This document shows positions 12,912-18,688 of a stretch of 18,688 nt of DNA, piece after piece. The number at the start of each line of letters is the position of its first letter. Positions within the stretch are counted from its first letter, which is position 1. The stretch is from NCBI GenBank assembly GCA_021806355.1, contig JAJZXT010000067.1:1-18688 (forward strand), written 5' to 3'. The notes beneath the pieces were generated by a model that was not told the origin of the DNA, ran no database searches, and was given only the letters and a program-made list of their open reading frames with translations. Origin of the DNA: Thermoplasmata archaeon. GTDB taxonomy: Archaea > Thermoplasmatota > Thermoplasmata > Thermoplasmatales > Thermoplasmataceae. Position numbers and translations under genes: made by a program.

Positions 12912-14489
12912 CTAATAATCTTTTTTGGGCTTTTCCATGTCCACAAGATCAGTTTCGGTTTCCTGAGCTTCTTCCCTGTATCTTGATGAAAGCCTCTTTG
13001 GGTTGAAATTCCTGAGAATCTCCAGCAAAGTCTCAAATGAAGTCTCTTTCATCCCTATGGCAACAAGGAAATATATTCCAAGAGAAAGCAGTGAGAGGGG
13101 GGCAAGTATAAATATGTCCTTGGGCGTAACAAAATGAATTACCAGCAAGATGAAGAGAACCTGAGCGCCGGCTGGAACAATGTGTCTCAGGATGTAGAGA
13201 TTTACCTTAACGGATTCCACCTTTGCCACCACCACACGATATATTACGGTACTGACAAAGGTTGCCACAACCATGGCAACTGGTGCCCCAATCCAGCCCA
13301 GTGAGAAATACCTGAAGCCAAAAGTGTCCGGCGGAACGAGCAAAGCAATGAGCAGAATGTTGAGAAATACCATGCTGGTATCTATTTTTGCTATGGTTCC
13401 TGTCTTGGACCTGCTAGCAATGGCAGAAACATATGGGGAATTTATGGCAGAAAGATATGATCTAAATGCCAGAAGCGAAAGCATGCCACTGTACACTATG
13501 TAAGCCTGGTTGAATATGTTCATCACGTATGTGGCAAGAACTATCAGAATAATTACGAAGGGCAAAATGTAAAGGGAAATGAGGTTCTCGAAATCATAGA
13601 TAGAACGGTTGTGCTCTTCTTTTCCTGCATGTTTCCCTCTTCTGATGAGAAGGGGAAGGAAGAACATGGAAAGGGAACTGGCAAGGGTAGTCACCACAGC
13701 AGATATCTGCTGGCTGGAAAAGAATGCGCTTGTTGCATTTGCCTCCCAGAAGAACTGAATTACAACCTTGTCTATGTTTCCGTTGATTGTTCCAACTGAA
13801 GTCACCAGAACCAGCGGAAGGGCGAGGATGGTATATATCCTGAGCATGCTCCTGGTGGGCCGGCTGATTTTCCATGGCCTTCCCATGTAGAGTGACACAA
13901 TGAAATAGACAGTGAAAGTGAAACTGTAGGTGGCTGAAAGATAGAGGGCAGCCATATAATCAGGAGATGAAGGGCTTGAAAACCGGATTACGAATGCAAG
14001 CATTATAAAAATAGAATTCCGGAGAATTGCTTCAATAAGCGGAGGTATGGATGTCCTCATTGACTTCATGGTAGCCCTGAAATATGTATTTGTGAACCCG
14101 AGAAAATTCTGGAAAAAGAAATATGGTATGAGCGAAATGATGATCCAGTACTCAATGGGCGACTGGAAACCCTTATGGAGAACATGCGTCCATACGAAAA
14201 GGAAAGCAAGGGTCAGGACAACGAAAAGAAATCCCAGCACAAGTTTCACAGCAAGAAAGGTACCATTGCAGACGCCAAGGTCTTCACCCTCGGATATCTT
14301 TATTGTGTGTGCTGTGGAATACCCCAGGTCACTGAACAGAGATAAAACGCCAACAAAACCTATCCCGGCGCCCACAAACCCCCAGTCCGCTGTACCTATG
14401 TATCTCAGGATGAAGAAAAGCCCAATGTAGCCAAATACAGCACTTATGATGTTCTGTATAATGATTATGGGTGACCGCTGGGCAAACAC
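12912..14489 (-). CDS. Polysaccharide flippase (MATE/MOP superfamily, Wzx-like)
   Basis: Integral membrane protein predicted to flip lipid-linked oligosaccharides from the cytoplasmic to the outer face. About 12-14 hydrophobic segments span residues 8-475. The first one to three (IIIIQNIISAVFGYIGLFFILRY...GFVGVLSLFSDLGYSTAHTIKISEG) show the arrangement typical of polysaccharide-biosynthesis exporters. The C-terminal 45 residues are charged and cytoplasmic (ending KPKKDY). The start is GTG at 14487-14489: there is no in-frame ATG before the first membrane segment, and a TATA-like box lies about 26 bases upstream. It is a natural partner of the glycosyltransferase locus at 92-9564 but is separated from it by four unrelated genes and lies on the other strand, so the link is an inference. 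Substrate unknown. Confidence 0.85.
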   Translation of the reverse strand: MFAQRSPIIIIQNIISAVFGYIGLFFILRYIGTADWGFVGAGIGFVGVLSLFSDLGYSTAHTIKISEGEDLGVCNGTFLAVKLVLGFLFVVLTLAFLFVWTHVLHKGFQSPIEYWIIISLIPYFFFQNFLGFTNTYFRATMKSMRTSIPPLIEAILRNSIFIMLAFVIRFSSPSSPDYMAALYLSATYSFTFTVYFIVSLYMGRPWKISRPTRSMLRIYTILALPLVLVTSVGTINGNIDKVVIQFFWEANATSAFFSSQQISAVVTTLASSLSMFFLPLLIRRGKHAGKEEHNRSIYDFENLISLYILPFVIILIVLATYVMNIFNQAYIVYSGMLSLLAFRSYLSAINSPYVSAIASRSKTGTIAKIDTSMVFLNILLIALLVPPDTFGFRYFSLGWIGAPVAMVVATFVSTVIYRVVVAKVESVKVNLYILRHIVPAGAQVLFILLVIHFVTPKDIFILAPLSLLSLGIYFLVAIGMKETSFETLLEILRNFNPKRLSSRYREEAQETETDLVDMEKPKKDY

Positions 14490-14510
14490 TGCTTGCAGTT
14501 ATTTGAATTG

Positions 14511-14520
14511 AAAAATTAAA
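14511..14520 (-). promoter_or_regulatory. TATA-like box for the flippase gene
   Basis: On the minus strand TTTAATTTTT is centred about 26 bases before the GTG start at 14489, supporting a leaderless GTG-initiated message. Confidence 0.5.
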
Positions 14521-14590
14521 GGTTGCGCTTTAAACATTTTGTGTAATTTGTTCATATTAATCAAACGGAAAGAACCTGGGAAGTGGAGAA

Positions 14591-14608
14591 GGTAAGAAAA
14601 AAGTTACC
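14591..14608 (-). terminator. Terminator at the end of the efflux-marR operon
   Basis: GGTAA (14591-14595) and TTACC (14604-14608) form a perfect inverted repeat around an 8-base loop that reads CTTTTTTC on the minus strand, directly at the marR stop codon. The T6 run alone would be a plausible archaeal termination signal; the hairpin role is less certain. Confidence 0.45.
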
Positions 14609-15083
14609 TCACATTGCGTTGAGAAGTTTCATCCAGCAACTGTGAGCTGTTAAGAAGACGTTCTTCAATTTTTCCCAGAAGACCTTTCAGAACTTCCATG
14701 TCTGAATGGTCCATGAAACTGAGAGTCCTGGATATGAATTCCTCATGGAGTTCCATGATCTTCCTGTAGAATTCAGTTCCCTTCTGGGTGGCGGCAATGT
14801 TGACCACACGCCTGTCAATATTGCTCCTGATCCTCTCAACGTAGCCCTTCAACTCAAGCCTGTCCACAAGGCTTGTGACCCAGCCCTGTGTAATCATGTT
14901 GCTTTCTGCAAGCTTGACCATGGGCTGTGCCCCATTTTCTAACAGTCTCTTGAGTATCCTGTACTCCATAATGGAAAGGCCATTATTTATGAGCCTCTTT
15001 TCAACTTCCCTGTACCATTTCTTGTAAATGGAAGTGACAAGCCTCCAAATCTCAAAACTTATATTGTTACTTTCTGCCGTCAT
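14604..15083 (-). CDS. MarR family transcriptional regulator
   Basis: Dimeric winged-helix regulator. An N-terminal dimerisation helix (residues 8-30) leads to the wHTH: GLSIMEYRILKRLLENG, the recognition-helix region MITQGWVTSLVDRLELKGYVER (about 64-85), and the wing SNIDRRVVNIAAT with the conserved D-R-R. The C-terminal helices complete the dimer interface. Length (159) is typical. The start ATG overlaps the TGA of the upstream efflux pump as ATGA, and GGGTG just ahead (15090-15094 on the opposite strand) may serve as ribosome site, so the two genes are translationally coupled in one operon. MarR proteins commonly repress their own operon and are released by small aromatic or lipophilic ligands. 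Repression of the pump through a site near 16900 is an inference. Confidence 0.9.
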   Translation of the reverse strand: MTAESNNISFEIWRLVTSIYKKWYREVEKRLINNGLSIMEYRILKRLLENGAQPMVKLAESNMITQGWVTSLVDRLELKGYVERIRSNIDRRVVNIAATQKGTEFYRKIMELHEEFISRTLSFMDHSDMEVLKGLLGKIEERLLNSSQLLDETSQRNVR

Positions 15084-16864
15084 TTTACACCCCCTGATGT
15101 ATCGTATTCAATCGGATTGGTTTTCTTTTCCTCTGATGATGCCTGAATGGGAACACCTGAAATTTCATGAGTTTCTTTTGTGTTTGAACTGTCCATGTCA
15201 GCAACATATTCAGCTTCAGAATCCACATACCTTCTTCCCCTGATAACTGAAATCACCGCTGCCAAAAGGGAGAGGATCATGCCAACGTAGAATGCTACCC
15301 TGAGGGAACTCATGAATGCAGGCGCCAGTGTTCTGGGGAACCAGGTGAGTCCCTCCATCTGGTTAAGAACATTCTGGGGAACTGTAAGTCCAGGAACGCT
15401 GGCTATAATGGTGCCCACAGGATTATATCCAAGAAATGCAGAAAACATTGCCACTGTTGGAGGAGTGGAGTCAAACACCTTGTCAAGATTGGAGACACCA
15501 AGGCTTGCAAGCGCAGAGTTGAACGAAACTGGAAGGTTAACTGTGAGCGAAAGCAGGACGATTGTAAAGAACAGCCCAAGGCTGGCAGTCATTCCTGCGT
15601 TCATCAAGGTGGTCATCATCCCTGATGCGGCACCCCTTGAATCGGCAGGAACTGAATTCATGATGGCTGCCGTGTTGGGTGCTGAAAACATACCATTTCC
15701 TGCACCCATGAGGAACAACGTTATTCCGAATAACCAGTAGTTGAAGTCAGGACCCAGGGTGCTCAAAACAAAGAATGCAACAGCAACAATAACCATTCCG
15801 ATGGTGGAAAGGACCCTTGCACCATATTTATCAGACATCCAACCGGACAATGGACCCATTACAAGGAATCCCAAGGTCATTGGAATCATGTAGATGCCAG
15901 CCCAGAATGGTGTTACTGCATACTGGTAACCGTGAAGGGGGAGCCAGATTCCCTGAAGCAGGATTATAAGCATGAGCATTACACCACCTCTGCCAACCGC
16001 AGACAGCAGTGAAGAAAGATTGCCGGCTGCAAATGCCCTGATCCTGAATAGCGACATCCTGAACATGGGCTGTTTCACCTTCATTTCCACGAACGGGAAG
16101 AGTACGAGGAGGAAAACGCCAACTGACAGGGCGGCAATGACCTCTGGATTAGCCCATCCAGTAGTACTGTTCCCATATGGCAGAAGCCCGTAAGTTATGG
16201 CAATAAGTGCAATAGTGAGTCCAGAACCAAATGTCAGGTTTCCAATATAGTCGATTTTCTGGTCTTTCTTTATTATAGCAGTCTCCTTGAGTTTCCAGTA
16301 GCTCCAGAATGTGCCAATAAGTCCAACAGGCACACTTACTAGAAATACATACCTCCAGTTGTAGATAGAGAGTATCCCGCCAAGGATCAGCCCAATGAAA
16401 GATCCCCCTAAGGCTGCAACCTGGTTGATTCCCAGTGCCTTTCCCCTCTCGTGGGAAGGAAATGCATCCGTAAGTATTGCAGAGCTGTTGGAAAATAAGA
16501 AAGCAGCTCCCACCCCCTGAATGATCCTGAATATCACAAGAAGGAGTGCTGCAGTTGTTCCTGTGCCTGGTGTTATGAAAAGCAAAATGGAACCTGCAGT
16601 GAATATTGCGAATCCCAGATTGAAGAGCTTAACGCGGCCAAATATGTCTGATAATCTTCCGAAAGTAACCAGCAAAGTTGCGGTCACGATGTTGAATCCC
16701 ATGAGGATCCAGAGAAGGTAAACAAAGGAACCAGCCTGGAATGGGCTCAACTGTATTCCCCTGAAAATTGCAGGTAGTGAAATGAGTGTAATGGTACCGT
16801 TGATTGTAGCCATAAATATACCTATGGTGGTATTGGAGAGTGCTACCCATTTGTATTTGACCAT
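15080..16864 (-). CDS. MFS multidrug efflux transporter, DHA2 (EmrB/QacA) type, 14 TM
   Basis: Proton-coupled exporter of the 14-helix DHA2 family, in the cytoplasmic membrane. MFS motif A appears as G69-R-L-S-D-I-F-G-R in the loop after helix 2. The helix-5 motif (LGGSFIGLILGGILSIYNWRYVFLVSVPVG) includes the GGxL...WRxxFxxxxPxG pattern diagnostic of DHA2. The helix-1 motif usually reading lDxTIVNVALP is ATINGTITLISLPAIF, so Asn22 replaces the usual Asp. A large external loop around 455-515 and an acidic/polar cytoplasmic tail from 555 follow. The length (594) is somewhat long because of that loop and tail. The substrate is unknown; drugs or toxic metabolites are typical. It is first in an operon with marR and diverges from the SIS gene. 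Confidence 0.88.
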   Translation of the reverse strand: MVKYKWVALSNTTIGIFMATINGTITLISLPAIFRGIQLSPFQAGSFVYLLWILMGFNIVTATLLVTFGRLSDIFGRVKLFNLGFAIFTAGSILLFITPGTGTTAALLLVIFRIIQGVGAAFLFSNSSAILTDAFPSHERGKALGINQVAALGGSFIGLILGGILSIYNWRYVFLVSVPVGLIGTFWSYWKLKETAIIKKDQKIDYIGNLTFGSGLTIALIAITYGLLPYGNSTTGWANPEVIAALSVGVFLLVLFPFVEMKVKQPMFRMSLFRIRAFAAGNLSSLLSAVGRGGVMLMLIILLQGIWLPLHGYQYAVTPFWAGIYMIPMTLGFLVMGPLSGWMSDKYGARVLSTIGMVIVAVAFFVLSTLGPDFNYWLFGITLFLMGAGNGMFSAPNTAAIMNSVPADSRGAASGMMTTLMNAGMTASLGLFFTIVLLSLTVNLPVSFNSALASLGVSNLDKVFDSTPPTVAMFSAFLGYNPVGTIIASVPGLTVPQNVLNQMEGLTWFPRTLAPAFMSSLRVAFYVGMILSLLAAVISVIRGRRYVDSEAEYVADMDSSNTKETHEISGVPIQASSEEKKTNPIEYDTSGGVK

Positions 16865-16883
16865 TAATGCGGCATCTCGTATT

Positions 16884-16894
16884 CGTATAAATGC
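16884..16894 (-). promoter_or_regulatory. TATA-like box for the efflux-marR operon
   Basis: On the minus strand GCATTTATACG is centred about 25 bases before the ATG at 16864, predicting a leaderless transcript. Confidence 0.6.
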
Positions 16895-16899
16895 TTTAT

Positions 16900-16916
16900 T
16901 AGTAAATCATCTACTA
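16900..16916. promoter_or_regulatory. Inverted repeat upstream of the efflux promoter, candidate MarR operator
   Basis: TAGTA-N7-TACTA is a perfect 5-base inverted repeat with a 17-base footprint, directly upstream (operon-wise) of the TATA box, where archaeal BRE and activators or repressors sit. The size suits a winged-helix dimer. Assignment to the MarR encoded by this operon is inferred from location. Confidence 0.4.
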
Positions 16917-16920
16917 CAGA

Positions 16921-16932
16921 AGTATATATACT
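16921..16932. repeat. Perfect 12-base palindrome in the divergent efflux/SIS intergenic region
   Basis: AGTATATATACT is fully self-complementary and lies four bases beyond the inverted repeat at 16900-16916. It may be a second regulator site or simply an A/T-rich stretch. Confidence 0.5.
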
Positions 16933-16981
16933 CACAATTACAGTGATTACAATCTTCGATTTAACCGGAATATGTGAGAAT

Positions 16982-16991
16982 CAATATTATT
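16982..16991 (+). promoter_or_regulatory. TATA-like box for the SIS gene
   Basis: CAATATTATT is centred about 25 bases before the ATG at 17011, supporting this start and a leaderless message. Confidence 0.5.
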
Positions 16992-17010
16992 CACTTCAGT
17001 ATCAGATGAC

Positions 17011-18024
17011 ATGGAACCTGATCACATTGCCAGGATGAAAGGCACAATTATGTTCAAAGAGATCAACTTTTCCCCCGAGGCCGTGAGGAAAACCCTGGAA
17101 TCTGTCAGGCAGGAATGCTCTTACACCTCTGAGCTCCTGAAGACATCAAAATATGTGTACATCGTTGGAAGCGGAACCAGTTATCACGCAGGGATGGTTC
17201 TCCAGATCGGGCTGCTGAAAAGGGGGATCCCTGCTGTAACTGTGAAAGCGCCCGAATTCTCACATTATCTTCCTGAAAATGAGAATAGCGAGATTACTGC
17301 AATTTTAATCAGCCAGTCGGGAGAAAGCAGGGATATTCTCGATTCTCTGTATGCTGCGAAGGATAAGGGATTCTCAACAGTATGCATAACAAACACAAGA
17401 GACAGCAGCCTTTCTGTTGGGTCAGATATTTCAATTGTTACTGAAGCGGGGTTGGAAAAAGCTCTTGCTGCAACTAAGACCTTTATAACTGCCCTTGCCG
17501 CAGTTGATCTGATTATCCAGGAGCTTGACGGAAAAAATCCTGAAGAACACGACCTGTTACCAACGAATCTCAAAGATTATCTTGATCACAGCACAGATAA
17601 AGTATTGAAATTTGCAGCCACAGTGAGGAATAAGGTTGTGGTCCTTGGAAATGGATATCTGCACGCCCTGGCTCTGGAAGGAGCATTGAAATTCAAGGAA
17701 ACCGCCACAATTGAAACCGAAGCCTACCCTGTCAGAGAATACCTTCATGGCCCAATTCAGTCTTTAAATGAGGATACCACTGTAATTCTTCTTCACAGGC
17801 CTGACGAGGAAGTTGAAGCTGTGATGGAACAGATAAAAAAACAGACCGGTAGCATCATCAGAATAGGATTTGATGAAGACGATGAGATCCGGCTTGAGAA
17901 TGTACCGGAAGATCATATGCCGGCTCTGTTTGCACTGCCTCTGCAACTCATGGCCAATTACAAGTCAGTAAGCCTCGGGCGCGATCCTGATCATCCGCAG
18001 CACCTTACAAAGGTTGTAAAGTAG
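17011..18024 (+). CDS. Double-SIS sugar-phosphate isomerase/deaminase, GlmS-like without glutaminase domain
   Basis: Two SIS domains equivalent to the isomerase half of glucosamine-6-phosphate synthase. SIS1 has GSGTSYHAG (53-61) and the phosphate loop S101-Q102-S103-G-E-S106. SIS2 has LGNGYLHALALEGALKFKE with E230 at the position of E. coli GlmS Glu488, H246-G-P matching His504-Gly-Pro, and K334 near the C-terminus (HLTKVVK) matching Lys603. All isomerase residues are therefore kept, but there is no N-terminal Cys glutaminase domain. The protein should act on an amino- or keto-sugar phosphate, for example as an ammonia-dependent GlmS-like or NagB-II/GlmD-type glucosamine-6-phosphate deaminase. 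A serine hydrolase gene follows after 59 bases and may be cotranscribed. An alternative start at the ATG at 17035 is possible, but the TATA spacing favours 17011. Confidence 0.85.
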   Translation: MEPDHIARMKGTIMFKEINFSPEAVRKTLESVRQECSYTSELLKTSKYVYIVGSGTSYHAGMVLQIGLLKRGIPAVTVKAPEFSHYLPENENSEITAILISQSGESRDILDSLYAAKDKGFSTVCITNTRDSSLSVGSDISIVTEAGLEKALAATKTFITALAAVDLIIQELDGKNPEEHDLLPTNLKDYLDHSTDKVLKFAATVRNKVVVLGNGYLHALALEGALKFKETATIETEAYPVREYLHGPIQSLNEDTTVILLHRPDEEVEAVMEQIKKQTGSIIRIGFDEDDEIRLENVPEDHMPALFALPLQLMANYKSVSLGRDPDHPQHLTKVVK

Positions 18025-18073
18025 AATTTCACAGTGAAAAGAATCATTATGGTGCCAGTAAATAACCCTGAAA

Positions 18074-18080
18074 GGGTGAT
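18074..18080 (+). promoter_or_regulatory. Shine-Dalgarno site for the serine hydrolase
   Basis: GGGTGAT lies three bases before the ATG at 18084, matching the 16S anti-Shine-Dalgarno. It implies translation from a leadered message, probably the SIS transcript. Confidence 0.55.
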
Positions 18081-18083
18081 TTG

Positions 18084-18688
18084 ATGGATAATGGCTTTGA
18101 CACCAAGATCAGGAAGTTTGTGGACCAGAACATTCCTGCTGTATCACACGGCATATCAGTCTCTGTTGACAGGGGACATGAAAACATCATTACCTATACC
18201 AATGGGGAAATTCCCGAACTGAATTTCAAATACACCGATGATACGATTTATGATTTTGCTTCTCTTACGAAGCCACTTATCACCACCACACTGGTGATGA
18301 AATACCTTGAGAACGGAGAATTGGGGTTGGAGGACAGCCTTGGAACACTTGGCTTATTTGAAGCATCGGATGCAGCCTCAAATCTCACTGTAAGGTCACT
18401 CATCACACACACTTCAGGATTACAGCCAGACTTCCCCCTGTACAAGTACGGGAAGGGGAGAGAGACTTACCAGAAGCTTATAGGAACCATTGCGCAAAGG
18501 GCAGTTCAGAACACCAGGGAAGAATACAGTGACCTTAACTTCATACTTCTTGGTTTCATGCTTGAACAGATTTCAGGGAAATCCCTTGAGGTTCTGTCCA
18601 GGGAAAAGATCTTCCAGCCCCTGGGAATGAAACACTCTTCCTTCAATCCTGAAATCAAAAAGGAAATGATTGCTCCCACCGAACAGAC
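18084..18688 (+). CDS. Beta-lactamase-fold serine hydrolase, 3' end cut by the window
   Basis: Partial gene: 201 codons run open to the window edge. It belongs to the class C beta-lactamase/penicillin-binding-protein-like family (esterases, D-aminopeptidases and similar). The nucleophile motif S60-L-T-K63 lies in YDFASLTKPL. VRSLITHTSGLQ is the well-conserved 'lLtHtSGl' segment. The second catalytic motif appears as Y-S-D-L-N in REEYSDLNFILLGFMLEQISG, where YSD takes the place of YSN as in many esterase-like members. FQPLGMKHSSF is the usual 'PLGMxxT' segment. No signal peptide is present, so it should be cytoplasmic. In archaea without peptidoglycan, an esterase or amidase role is more likely than a penicillin-binding one. 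The ATG is set by the Shine-Dalgarno just upstream. Confidence 0.85.
   Translation, partial: MDNGFDTKIRKFVDQNIPAVSHGISVSVDRGHENIITYTNGEIPELNFKYTDDTIYDFASLTKPLITTTLVMKYLENGELGLEDSLGTLGLFEASDAASNLTVRSLITHTSGLQPDFPLYKYGKGRETYQKLIGTIAQRAVQNTREEYSDLNFILLGFMLEQISGKSLEVLSREKIFQPLGMKHSSFNPEIKKEMIAPTEQ

Noticed and set aside
13273..13503. Open frame on the + strand inside the flippase gene
   Set aside because: It runs antisense through a well-supported membrane protein and has no promoter or family resemblance. The same holds for the other opposite-strand frames inside the efflux, SDR and GmhA genes.

Overview
The window looks like a chromosomal segment of a Thermoplasmata archaeon, most likely Thermoplasmatales. 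The evidence is indirect. Most genes have an A/T-rich TATA-like box about 24-28 bases before the first codon, with no room for a Shine-Dalgarno site, as expected of leaderless archaeal transcripts. Arg is mostly AGA/AGG and Ile often ATA. There is also a PAC2-family (proteasome-assembly-chaperone-like) protein. The order-level placement is an inference. I see no rRNA, tRNA, CRISPR array or insertion sequence.

Region 1 (about 90-9564, all + strand) is a surface-glycan or glycoconjugate locus. Two tandem paralogous family-2 glycosyltransferases come first. Then come three of the four dTDP-L-rhamnose genes: rmlA, rmlD and rmlC. An extended SDR epimerase/dehydratase follows, in which the catalytic Lys of YxxxK is Asn. 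Three more glycosyltransferases (two GT-A type, one GT4 type) and a GmhA-type sedoheptulose-7-phosphate isomerase complete it. Together these could make dTDP-deoxysugar and heptose precursors and assemble them into a glycan. No canonical rmlB and no later heptose gene lies in the window. The glycosyltransferases at 5854-8945 are visibly richer in A+T than the rest.

Region 2 (9647-12887) holds single genes on both strands: an S49 (SppA-like) protease with no membrane anchor, a PAC2 protein, an orphan GntR/FCD regulator, and a PH-like/zinc-ribbon protein.

Region 3 (12912-16864, - strand) holds a polysaccharide flippase, plausibly the exporter for the glycan, then an EmrB/QacA-type efflux pump in an ATGA-overlapping operon with a MarR regulator.

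Region 4 (17011-end, + strand) holds a GlmS-like double-SIS sugar-phosphate isomerase/deaminase lacking a glutaminase domain, and the first 201 codons of a beta-lactamase-fold serine hydrolase cut by the window edge.

No gene-free stretch exceeds 300 bases. The longest is the 245-base divergent region 11205-11449.
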